Of a stretch of DNA of 20,527 bases, positions 1 to 7,400 are shown piece by piece. The stretch comes from a virus. A program made the translations under genes and the position numbers. Every line of letters begins with the position of its first letter. Position 1 is the stretch's first letter. The notes under the pieces were generated by a model, which saw nothing but the letters and a program-made list of their open reading frames with translations, searched no databases and had not been told where the DNA came from. Where the stretch lies: positions 1 to 20,527 of the IMG/VR virus record IMGVR_UViG_3300028802_000064; one strand, 5' to 3'.

Positions 1-518
1 GCCACCAACGGCAAGCTAGCGGTGTCGGTGAGGCTCGCAACCTTGCCTGCGGTATAATTGTAGACAAAGCTCGTACCTGTATATGCGCCGGTAAAGGTGA
101 TCGGCCTACCACGATACAGATCCGCCGTAGCCACAGCAGTTGCACCCAGTGTAGCAGTTGTTGTTGTACCACCCGCCGCCAAAGCTTCCGATGTAATTGC
201 TGTCGGGATTGATTCAGCGAAGCCACACGCCTTGAGGATCTTACTCCATTCCGGGGCAACCCCCGGAGCCGTACTCCCCTTCAGATAACAATCGAATTCG
301 ATACTCACCGAAGTACCACCGACGATCGGATCGAATGAATCTAGAGATGGTGTAACTTCGGTGGTATCAATAACATTCGGATTGAATGTTATCCGCAAGG
401 GTTGTTCAACAAGGACGCCATCCGTAGCCGGTGACGGGTTTTGATCGATACCTTCCTGAGCAGACCCCACCTCAAGTTTAAACAGCACCGCTGCACGGCG
501 CGTCAACAACGTAGGCAT
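1..518 (-). CDS. Phage tail tube protein (N-terminal part; runs off the window)
   Basis: The first 172 codons are present; the 3' end lies beyond base 1. The protein would polymerise into the hollow tube of a non-contractile tail. The N-terminus starts MPTLLTRRAAVLFKLE and continues with a segment reading VEQPLRITFNPNVIDTTEV, then FDPIVGGTSVSIEFDCYLKG and WSKILKACGF. This N-terminal pattern is typical of the tail tube proteins that follow the tail terminator gene in many proteobacterial siphophages. The start is ATG at 516-518, preceded by a GAGGGGAG-type ribosome site about 8 bases upstream. It is the most downstream gene of the operon visible here and follows the Ig-domain gene by 38 bases. 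Its position right after connector, gp10-like and terminator genes supports the call. The C-terminal half cannot be assessed. Confidence 0.8.
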   Translation of the reverse strand, partial: MPTLLTRRAAVLFKLEVGSAQEGIDQNPSPATDGVLVEQPLRITFNPNVIDTTEVTPSLDSFDPIVGGTSVSIEFDCYLKGSTAPGVAPEWSKILKACGFAESIPTAITSEALAAGGTTTTATLGATAVATADLYRGRPITFTGAYTGTSFVYNYTAGKVASLTDTASLPLV

Positions 519-556
519 TTATTTACTCCCCTCTATGTGGCGCGCCACGCACCAAC

Positions 557-1087
557 TTACGCTACAACCACAGCATTAGACGGCGGCGCAGTAGCAGATC
601 CGGTAGCATTGGTTGCGGTCACCACGCAAGTAATCGACTTTCCGGAATCAGATCCCGCAACCATGTAAGAAGCGGTTCCTGTACCTACTGGACTACTATC
701 ACTTTGCCATTGGTATGTATAGTTAGTAGGTTCACCGTTCCAATTGCCCATAGTACAATTCAAAGTTTGACCCACCGATGCCGATGTAAGACCATCCGGT
801 CCCGATACCGATGGCGTATCAACCACGGTTGGCGCTACCGGAGGTCCACCTTCCGGTGGTGGCGCGCCGCCATCAATTATCGCATCAGGGTGAAGCTCCC
901 AGGCGTCCCCCGCCTCATTCATAATATACGTCTGCGCATGCCACGTTGTAACGGTTACGCGCGCGGGTATCTCCTCTTCACCCTCACGCGGTTGAATGGT
1001 TTCCTGACGAGCCTGGGCTTCCCTGGACTGCTGTTGCTGACGGCTTACGTCTTCCCGAGATCTCATTATCGGCCTACGATCAGACAT
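557..1087 (-). CDS. Virion protein with C-terminal Ig-like domain (decoration candidate)
   Basis: A 176-residue protein. Residues 1-45 are Arg/Gln/Glu-rich and probably disordered or helical. Residues about 47-80 (VTVTTWHAQTYIMNEAGDAW) form a short beta-type segment. Residues about 100-176 form an Ig-like domain with a paired-cysteine pattern, C in NCTMGNW and C in SITCVVTATN, plus a YQWQ core strand. The same domain ends the protein at 13131-13811. I chose ATG at 1085-1087 over the longer frame reaching 1162. It has a near-perfect AGGAGGG site 4 bases upstream, and the longer frame would overlap the tail terminator gene for 61 bases. Ig-like domains of this kind commonly decorate phage capsids or tail tubes, where they bind surface carbohydrate weakly. 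Its place between tail terminator and tail tube genes suggests a tail-associated role, which is inference. Confidence 0.72.
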   Translation of the reverse strand: MSDRRPIMRSREDVSRQQQQSREAQARQETIQPREGEEEIPARVTVTTWHAQTYIMNEAGDAWELHPDAIIDGGAPPPEGGPPVAPTVVDTPSVSGPDGLTSASVGQTLNCTMGNWNGEPTNYTYQWQSDSSPVGTGTASYMVAGSDSGKSITCVVTATNATGSATAPPSNAVVVA

Positions 1088-1091
1088 TTTA

Positions 1092-1098
1092 CCCTCCT
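1092..1098 (-). promoter_or_regulatory. Ribosome binding site deciding the start at 1087
   Basis: The minus strand reads AGGAGGG, followed by four bases (TAAA) and ATG. This is the strongest Shine-Dalgarno in the left third of the window and fixes the start of the Ig-like protein gene. Confidence 0.75.
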
Positions 1099-1101
1099 GT
1101 G

Positions 1102-1539
1102 TTAAGACATCCCATCGAGACTGGAAATCGAACTCGATGTGCGGAACAACATCTGATGCCAAAGCCGCGAACGATCAAACCCGACATGATCGTCCCGCAC
1201 AAACACCAGAGAGTTATGGGTGCCGTTATCGATCCACCCCAATAAGGCTTCCAGCACTTCTTCATACACCGGGGCAAGATTGTCTTCTGCTGGTTGCCCG
1301 GTTGTACTCACGCTATTGTCGATAGCGAGAACGATCGCGAATTCCTCGGTGAGCATCTGGACAACCTCGCCAAGCGTATCGGCATCCGACGCTTCTCCAC
1401 TCGACCGCATAACAAAGGCACACGGCAGTCCCAAACGAACCGCCTCAACCTCCGCATTAAAGTCTGCCGCGCCAGCTACCCGTCCACCCAGGATCGGCGC
1501 AGCCTCGATAAGCCGCATGATGATTGGTGTTGTCTTCAT
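1102..1539 (-). CDS. Tail terminator / tail completion protein
   Basis: A 145-residue protein that would cap the tail tube and join it to the neck. It opens with IIMRLIEAAPILGGRVAGAA and contains LGLPCAFVMRSS, then EEFAIVLAIDNS and APVYEEVLEALLGWI. This is the usual layout of the lambda gpU / tail terminator-type proteins in proteobacterial phages: N-terminal helix, LP-A-V strand, E-F-V-L-I strand, and a helix of the R/V-x-x-V-x-x-ALLGW type. Length fits the family (about 120-150). Its ATG overlaps the stop of the gp10-like gene by one base (TGATG), which implies coupled translation. Order connector, closure, gp10, terminator, tube is classical, so the assignment rests on both sequence and context. 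Confidence 0.78.
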   Translation of the reverse strand: MKTTPIIMRLIEAAPILGGRVAGAADFNAEVEAVRLGLPCAFVMRSSGEASDADTLGEVVQMLTEEFAIVLAIDNSVSTTGQPAEDNLAPVYEEVLEALLGWIDNGTHNSLVFVRDDHVGFDRSRLWHQMLFRTSSSISSLDGMS

Positions 1540-2018
1540 CAGGATGTACTTTGCTTAACCGCGATATCGATCGCCGCCTGGACCCGAGCAATAAAATTAG
1601 CGGTATGTCTTGCTCGCGCCGGCACCAGAAACGGACGAGGCGCTATCGCCCTAAGACCCTTTGTCCCGCTCTCCAACATAAACCCATAAAAAGCAAACTT
1701 GACGGTATTCACCCCCACTTTGCCGGATTGTACATAAGCAACCTCGCCCTTCTTTCTTTTATTTCGCCCGATCGTAATCTGGAGGGACCGCAACAGAAAC
1801 CCGGTTTCCCTTGCCGGTGGTTGATTGGCAATAGACCGTGGCGGGCCTTGCCGGCTGATGGTTGCCGCCGCATCCCTCCGCACCTCTTCCGCCGTCACCC
1901 GAACGGCATTGCGGATCGGCTCATGAACAATGTCTGCCCAATCTTGTATTCTCAATATGCCGCGCTCTGCGGCTGTGAAATCGATCGTAAATGCTGGGCC
2001 TCGCCCGCCACTAAGCAT
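1539..2018 (-). CDS. HK97 gp10-like neck / tail completion protein
   Basis: A 159-residue protein with the features of the HK97 gp10 family. It has an N-terminal segment with FTIDFTAAERGILRIQDWAD, a basic helix (VRVTAEEVRRDAA), a LLRSLQITIG strand, and the C-terminal AFYGFMLESGTKGLRAIAPR motif followed by PFLVPA and a long terminal helix. The family typically shows a YA..vEyGT..m.a.PFlrPA pattern, which is matched. I start it at ATG 2016-2018, which has AGGAG ten bases upstream; a GTG at 2036 is in frame but would put that AGGAG inside the gene. It overlaps the preceding head closure gene by 8 bases and the tail terminator by 1 base. The role is head-tail joining in the neck. Confidence 0.8.
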   Translation of the reverse strand: MLSGGRGPAFTIDFTAAERGILRIQDWADIVHEPIRNAVRVTAEEVRRDAAATISRQGPPRSIANQPPARETGFLLRSLQITIGRNKRKKGEVAYVQSGKVGVNTVKFAFYGFMLESGTKGLRAIAPRPFLVPARARHTANFIARVQAAIDIAVKQSTS

Positions 2019-2355
2019 TTTTCTCGATCTCCTCACACAGGTATTGCATAAACCGAATATCCGATGGGCCTATCGTCCGCATCCGTTGCACCCGCATCCG
2101 GCGCACTCCATACGTTATATACTCAGCCGTTTCGGCACCGGCAAAGTTACTGATCGTAATCAGATGCGTGGCTCCCTCCTCAACCTGCTCCGTGCCGGAA
2201 TGCAACGTACCAACCTCAACCACCTTCGCCATCAGTCCGGTGGCAAATGCCGTGTAGCTCTCAATGATCGTACCAACACCGCTTGCCGTGTCAGTACGCT
2301 TCTCCAGATTGACCGGCTCACCGCAGCGGGCATACAATCTATCAGCGATCGTCAC
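2011..2355 (-). CDS. Head closure / head-tail joining protein
   Basis: A 114-residue protein resembling the SPP1 gp16 / phage head-tail joining family. It begins with a DRLYARCGEPVNLEKR segment, passes through VGTIIESYTAFATGLMAKVVEV (the usual typically W-containing strand region), and ends with a beta strand series around EGATHLITISNF and a C-terminal YGVRRMRVQRMRTIGPSDIR stretch. Proteins of this family sit below the connector and close the filled head. The start is a GTG at 2353-2355, two bases after the connector stop, with GGAG about ten bases upstream inside the connector gene. No better ATG exists near the N-terminus. Length (about 110) is normal. Assignment leans on position between connector and gp10 genes. 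Confidence 0.68.
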   Translation of the reverse strand: MTIADRLYARCGEPVNLEKRTDTASGVGTIIESYTAFATGLMAKVVEVGTLHSGTEQVEEGATHLITISNFAGAETAEYITYGVRRMRVQRMRTIGPSDIRFMQYLCEEIEKNA

Positions 2356-2357
2356 GT

Positions 2358-3005
2358 TTAAACGCTCCAGAGTCGGTAACTATTGAGGATTTGCTGCACC
2401 TCGTTTGGCATTGCCGCCGATTGTGTAGTCATATCCATACCGAAATAGGTTTCCGCGACCACATCCGGAATGGTCTGCGACTTCAGCATTGGATTGTGCC
2501 CACGGGTAGTCCACCGGGAGGACAGCCACTGAAGGCACGCTCCCTGGACATCCTCCGGGATAAGCTCAAACCCGGCCTCGTAATCGACCACCACCAAAGC
2601 GCCGGCCCAAGCCGCTGCGGCACTGCCTCCATTCAATCGGTACAGATGCCCCGGATGGGAATACACCTCCCACCCGGTGATCGAAGATCCATCCTCGATC
2701 ACAGTAAGGATCGGGACACCAGCCACCATCACGATCGGGCGCTGTCGGGTTACCAATGGCTCGCCCGCCCCCAACCAATTAGATGGCATGCGGAACTGGT
2801 CGCGATAGCTCTGCCGCACAAACACCCGATCGCAATAGGTATTGATGGCGGCGCTAACCTGGGCGATCTGCACCCCGAGCGTGCCGTCCTGTGACGTATC
2901 ACTCGCCGGGATTTGCAGGAAATCCTTTGCCATCTCGACCGACACCAGGGCAAAGGTTGCCGCCGGCTCGATCACGGTGGAGATATGATAGTTTAACGGT
3001 GGCAT
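2358..3005 (-). CDS. Head-tail connector protein (gp6-like)
   Basis: A 215-residue protein of the phage gp6-like connector type, expected to form a ring beneath the portal. Features seen: an early VSVEMAKDFLQIP segment (the typical l-s-leeaK-hLri motif), D-x-x-L-x-x-x-I-x-x-A-x-x-x-I-x-x-Y helix (DGTLGVQIAQVSAAINTYCD) then VFVRQSYRDQFRMP, the conserved ending of the family's N-terminal domain. A beta-rich middle (IVMVAGVPILTVIEDG) and a YEAGFELIPEDVQGACLQW segment with a helical end follow; these match the longer alphaproteobacterial variants of about 200 residues. ATG at 3003-3005 overlaps the previous stop (TGATG). Strong assignment. Confidence 0.85.
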   Translation of the reverse strand: MPPLNYHISTVIEPAATFALVSVEMAKDFLQIPASDTSQDGTLGVQIAQVSAAINTYCDRVFVRQSYRDQFRMPSNWLGAGEPLVTRQRPIVMVAGVPILTVIEDGSSITGWEVYSHPGHLYRLNGGSAAAAWAGALVVVDYEAGFELIPEDVQGACLQWLSSRWTTRGHNPMLKSQTIPDVVAETYFGMDMTTQSAAMPNEVQQILNSYRLWSV

Positions 3006-3355
3006 CAGTTAACCGTGCGTTTGGAGATCGTGATCAACCCGCGCATTACCGTAGCCTCATTGCCGGCAGCTTCAGTCACAATCAATTCATGCTCGCAAGT
3101 CAGCGCACCAAGAACCTCGGTGTCGGGAGCCTCGACATAGATTGTCAACAAACCCTCGCCGATCGAGGTCACCTCAATTTGAGTAGGGTCCGTACTCGAC
3201 TTATTAATCAGCTGCACCACCCCCTGCTTACTGACGATCCACTCAACGATGGTATCGAGAAGGTTCAACGGGGTTGTGTTATCAGCTTCAAACAATGCGA
3301 CTGCCAATTGGTAATCGCGTCCTGCGTCGATCGTAAAATCCTGCCGAGAAGTCAT
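3005..3355 (-). CDS. Small beta-rich virion protein, BppU N-terminal-like
   Basis: A 116-residue protein of predicted beta-sandwich type. The opening FTIDAGRDYQLAVALFEADN followed by TTPLNLLDTIVEWIV resembles the fold pattern of baseplate/upper-protein N-domains: a GD/RDY turn, then p-l-L, then a v-w-v strand. The end, with CEHELIVTEAAGNEATVMRG and LITISKRTV, fits the closing strands seen in that pattern. I cannot name a precise family. ATG at 3353-3355 overlaps the previous stop (ATGA), and its own stop overlaps the connector start, so it is translationally coupled on both sides. Such small proteins next to connectors are often anchor or decoration subunits for fibres in the same operon; that role is inference here. 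Confidence 0.6.
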   Translation of the reverse strand: MTSRQDFTIDAGRDYQLAVALFEADNTTPLNLLDTIVEWIVSKQGVVQLINKSSTDPTQIEVTSIGEGLLTIYVEAPDTEVLGALTCEHELIVTEAAGNEATVMRGLITISKRTVN

Positions 3356-3798
3356 AATCCCAGCCCCCTCCGCTCCTTTTGTCGCGCTTCCAACATACGC
3401 TGGCGTACCTTTTCCGGTTCGTCACTATGACCGTCCGCGTAGGCTTCCAATACCGCTTGCTCCATTGCGGTCTGGATAGCGTGCTTGACCACCGGGTATT
3501 TCGAGTTCACCGATATACCGACTGACTTTTCCACCTTTGGGTACAGTCTCTCGGCACGCGACTTTAGATGATCGGGCAGTTGCGATGGATACCCCTGGTC
3601 AATCAGCCATCGATGCGAATAGGACCGCAACCTGAGCGGCACAGTCGCCGCTGTGGTACGAGCCATATGCAATGCCACCAAGACCTCGCCACGAGTAGCC
3701 GGCACCGGCAAACCGGGCCACATCCGCCCCCAGGCACGCACCATCCCCTCGATGTCGAGTTCGATCAGACAGCGCCTTATCTCATCGGAAACAAGCAT
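3352..3798 (-). CDS. Unknown phage protein between fibre and connector genes
   Basis: A 148-residue protein that I do not recognise with confidence. It is mostly helical and charged: MLVSDEIRRCLIELDIEG at the start, WGRMWPGLPVPATRGEVLVALHMAR in the middle (not longer than shown), and a basic C-terminus with EKVRQRMLEARQKERRG. Similar soluble helical proteins occur in structural modules of proteobacterial prophages, without known function. I start it at ATG 3796-3798, seven bases after the stop of the tail-fibre-type gene. An in-frame GTG at 3816 would give six more residues but overlaps that stop, and neither start has a strong ribosome site. Its stop overlaps the next start (ATGA), so it belongs to the operon. 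Confidence 0.6.
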   Translation of the reverse strand: MLVSDEIRRCLIELDIEGMVRAWGRMWPGLPVPATRGEVLVALHMARTTAATVPLRLRSYSHRWLIDQGYPSQLPDHLKSRAERLYPKVEKSVGISVNSKYPVVKHAIQTAMEQAVLEAYADGHSDEPEKVRQRMLEARQKERRGLGL

Positions 3799-3805
3799 GC
3801 AGTAA

Positions 3806-4240
3806 TCAGTCCACACTCAGAGTCGTTGCAACCGTGAGATGCGGAGTTACCGCCGACCCACAGACAATACTTGGAGTAATTGAACCGTACATAAATATAA
3901 TAGCCGCACCACCACCAGTCTTTCCTGTACTAAAATCCGTAGCAGTACCCGAACCTCCGGTCCCGGCTGGAAAATCAATTTGTGCCGCCGGAGAAATCAC
4001 TCCAGTGGTCGCAGTTGTCCATCCAGTAGACCTAGCCACATTGACGCGCGCATATGAAGAATAGGCGATCTCGTTGGTTGACATAGTGCCAGCGTCAGCT
4101 GGGCCAGGAGTAGAATGCAGAGCAACGTGAATATTCGTGAGTGGAGTACCTGCGGCGTTGTCAGCTACGTTGGCCCACGCCGTGGCACTATAGATCAGGT
4201 TGAGCAAAGAATTCTCTGCACTGTCGCTAAATCCAGGCAT
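3806..4240 (-). CDS. Small phage tail-fibre-type protein
   Basis: A 144-residue protein resembling the small proteins annotated as phage tail fibre protein in many proteobacterial phages. The pattern is MPGFSDSAENSLLNLIY, then a T.IHVALHSTPGP strand, EIAYSSYARVNVAR, IDFPAGTG and a GGGAAIIFMYGSIT strand. The family pattern reads N-x-L-L-D then y-v-aLst-p-D-G then Y-a-R-v-v then F-p-a-a then G-n-l-l-y-g-L. The C-terminus AVTPHLTVATTLSVD is also typical (a final weakly hydrophobic strand). It starts at ATG 4238-4240. A GGAGAG site inside the last codons of the giant upstream gene serves it, with a one-base gap between the genes. It probably works with the giant protein as a fibre subunit or cap, which is inference from adjacency. 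Confidence 0.65.
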   Translation of the reverse strand: MPGFSDSAENSLLNLIYSATAWANVADNAAGTPLTNIHVALHSTPGPADAGTMSTNEIAYSSYARVNVARSTGWTTATTGVISPAAQIDFPAGTGGSGTATDFSTGKTGGGAAIIFMYGSITPSIVCGSAVTPHLTVATTLSVD

Positions 4241-4241
4241 T

Positions 4242-4424
4242 TTACTCTCCGATATTGCCAGTTAGATCGACTTTGGCCGTTCGATTGCCGGTGAGCGAGA
4301 TCACATTATCCCGTTCTCCTGTCAATTTCGTGACAGCCGGCAGATTTCCCTTAAGCGTAACTTCGGGATTATACTGCCCCACCAAGGAAATCGGAACCGG
4401 CAGATACCCACGCAGATCGATTGT
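4242..4424 (-). repeat. Six C-terminal ten-residue (xLxG) repeats of the giant protein
   Basis: Residues 1882-1941 read as six units, TIDLRGYLPVP, ISLVGQYNPE, VTLKGNLPAV, TKLTGERDNV, ISLTGNRTAK and VDLTGNIGE. Each has a hydrophobic-x-Leu-x-Gly core. The regular ten-residue step suggests a short beta-solenoid or stacked-strand cap. The composition differs sharply from the Ala/Gly repeat before it. Confidence 0.75.
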
Positions 4425-7400
4425 CTTGACGATCGAACCGGGTTCGACCGAAAAACTGACCCCCTGCCCATGTGCCGCCGAAATCGCGACCGACCCGACA
4501 TCCAGCACCCCCGCCGCAATCCCGACTGCGGTTCCCGCTGCAATACCATCACTACGGGCATCCGATCGTCCAGCAGCTGTAGCGGTCGAGGTAGCGATCC
4601 CGCTACCGATAACCAGTACAACCGCGCGGCCAAACCCAGTACCAAGTGCTACACCGTCAGACCGGACATCCAGCCTGCCAGACCCAATGGCTACACTTAT
4701 CCCGACTGCATCGCCGGCTGACCGGACATCTGTCCGACTGCTGGCAACAACTGTAGCTACACCTGTCGCCGACCCTATTGGGATCGCATCGGATCGGCCA
4801 GTTGACTGGGTTGTGCTGGTCGCTACCGATGCAGCTGTACCTGTACCATCCCCTTGGCCGGTCGCAGCCGCAACACCTGTCCCCGCCGCTAAACCAGCTA
4901 CCCGGCTATCACTGCGCCCAGTTGCCGTTGCCGCGCTGGTAGCTGCGGCGTTCCCTTCAGAATACCCGACATCGGCCAGACCAGTGCCGCTACCGATCGC
5001 TACCGCAGATCCGGTAGCAACCCCATCCCCGCGACCTGTTGCCGTAGCTGCGCTAGCTGCCAGGACCGCACCAACCGCAGTCCCATCTCCGCGACCTGTC
5101 GCTGCCGCCACACCGACAGCTGCGGCATGCCCTTCCGAATACCCGACATCAGCCAGACTAGCGGCATTGCTGGTTGCTACCGCAGACCCGGTGGCAACCC
5201 CATCCCCTCGACCAGTTGCCGTAGCTGTACCAGCCGCCAGGACCGCGCCAACCGCAATCCCATCCCCGCGACCTGTCGCTGCGGCAATCCCTGCCCCAGT
5301 TGCCGCACCCGCCCCATAAGCGTCCAGGCTGGAGGTGGATGCACCCGTAACTGTCGCAACCGCAGCCGCCAATCCGGCAACAACAGCGTCAGCCCGTCCG
5401 GTAGCACCCGCAGTACCCAACCCGGCAGCGGCACCCACAGCAAACAGATCAAGCTGTGAGGATGAAGCACCGACCGCAGCACCAAGTCCGAATGCTGCAC
5501 CGACAGCCGGTATATCACTACGCCCGCTCGCGGTTGCGGTACTAACCGCAGCGGCTGAACCAGACCCCGAATGATCGATCTGAAACGTTGCCGATCCAGT
5601 TACGGTCGCGACACTTACTGCCGCCCCCACAACCACTGTATCGGCCCGCCCAGCGGCACCAGACGCACTTAACGCTGATGCCGCACCCTGACCTACCCCG
5701 TCGCCCCGACCAACCCCCAGAGCCACCGCTGTGGCATCTGCTTGACCTTGGCTAAACCCAACAGCCGCTAAACCAACTGCCTCACTGGTCGCGGCGGCTG
5801 ACCCGGCCCGCGCAACATCGCTGCGGGAACTTGCGCTAGCGGTCCCAACCGCTGTTGCCGTCCCAGCCCGAACCTGCCCGGTTGCACTGATACTCGCCGC
5901 TTGACCAACAACCGCAGCTAGACCCTGACCAGTTGCATCACTTCGACCGCTTGCGGTAGCAGTACTAGACGCTGTTGCCGTACCAGCCCGGTTCAACCCG
6001 GTCGATGCACTCGCAACAGCTGCACCTATCGCTGTCGCTGCACCAGCACCCGAGACATGAAGCTCTGAGGTCGATGCGCCAGTTGCCGTCCCGGTTGCAG
6101 CAACTAGACCCTGACCACCTACATCACTGCGACCACTTGCGCTAGCGGTGCTAGTCGCTGCCGCAATACCCTGACGAACCTGCCCGGTCGATGTCGTACC
6201 AGCTGCCAGCGCAACCGATGCGGCTGATCCGGGCTGTCTTACATCACTGCGACTACCGGCACTCGCTGTACCAACCGCTGCCGCGATACCCTGACGAACC
6301 TGCCCGGTCGAAGCAGCACCAGTTGCTAGCGCAACCGATGCGGCTGACCCAGGCTGTCTTACATCACTGCTACCCCCGGCTGTTGCCGTACCAACCGCTG
6401 CCGCAATACCTGGGCGATTTTGCCCGGTGCGACCAGTTGCGGCAGCATTCGCGATGGCGGCAGCTGTACCAGCCCCAGAAACATCTGTACCAGCCGGTGA
6501 AATACCCGTCGCGGTAGAAACAGCCGATGCCGTTCCGACCCCGGTGTCAGTGACAGCAACATAAGGCTTAAACGCAAATATATTAGTGGCGACTTGATTG
6601 GCACCACTGGCAGTCCAAGTAGCCGTTACCGTGGCAAGCGACGGTTGAACTTTATATGCCGACGCTGTAGTAAAATTAACCGCACCGACACCAGCACCGG
6701 ATGCTACAATATTGAGGCCGCCGGTAACGGACGTAAATAAAAGCGGGTTATCACCAGCAGCCGTGCTGATGACCAACTCATTCGCTTGATCTGTTGTTAA
6801 ACTTGCCCCTACCGGGTTTGCACCTGTTGCCCCCTGTATTTCATCGAACGTCCAAGGGCCAGCAATAGAAAATGCTAATAACTCAGCGGAGCAGTAAGTG
6901 TCTAGACCACTATATGTAACCGAATGTCCTGAACCAACATTAGGCGTTTGAGAGTTGACGTAATAGACATAATCGCGAATTGAACCATTGTCTGTGTGAC
7001 CGAGAACCGTCCAAGTATTGCCTTTGCTATCACTTATTGTGGGAATGTTGAAATTGGTGACATGCAAAACTAAAAGATTAGCGCCGGTTGTATCTGCTGA
7101 GTTGGTAGCGCCACCATTCTGACCACCATAGCCTTGGGCGTGGGCTACAAGGCGAGTGCCTGTAAGACCAAGATCAAGACCGACATACGACTCATTTTGA
7201 ACAGCACTCTGTGACCAAGGACCACCAGCAGGACTATAGGCAGCAGCAACGTCAGTAGTACCCGCAATTAGTGTTACGGGTCCAGAATCAGCCCATAATT
7301 GACCACCAGATACAACAGAAGCTACCACTAGATAGCTGGTAAGATCACTTAGTATAATCTCCGGTATTTCGGCGTAATACCAATTACCTGCCGTACTGCC

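Larger units (their letters stand above)
4490..6548 (-). repeat. About 34 tandem ~20-residue Ala/Gly/Ser repeats (about 60 bases each)
   Basis: Encoded residues about 1174-1860 repeat with a 19- to 21-residue step. The consensus is GR(S/G/A)D, four variable residues, then G-x-A-x-A-x-x-x-x-A-x-A-T. Five units carry GRGD. Variant unit starts are GQVRQG, ADVGYSEG and SSQLDL. Larger blocks are duplicated: 59 residues (177 bases; 4954 to 5131 offset) and 40 residues (120 bases; 6121, 6241, 6361). The unit count is by eye. Confidence 0.8.

Noticed and set aside
1088-1162. Extended start for the Ig-like gene at 1162
   Set aside because: It would overlap the tail terminator gene by 61 bases and ignore the near-perfect ribosome site before ATG 1087.
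4255-5319. 354-residue open frame on the plus strand opposite the Ala/Gly repeats
   Set aside because: It is Pro/Ala/Ser-rich shadow coding of the repeats in the opposite strand, lacks a ribosome site and breaks the uniform gene direction.
4860-5760. GRGD motifs as eukaryotic integrin-binding sites
   Set aside because: GR(S/A/G/Q)D is a structural turn of the repeat, and RGD is one of several variants; there is no other sign of a eukaryotic host.
6121-6430. Regular 60/120-base repeats considered as a CRISPR array
   Set aside because: There are no constant repeats with unique spacers; the whole unit varies by point changes, keeps one reading frame and encodes protein repeats.
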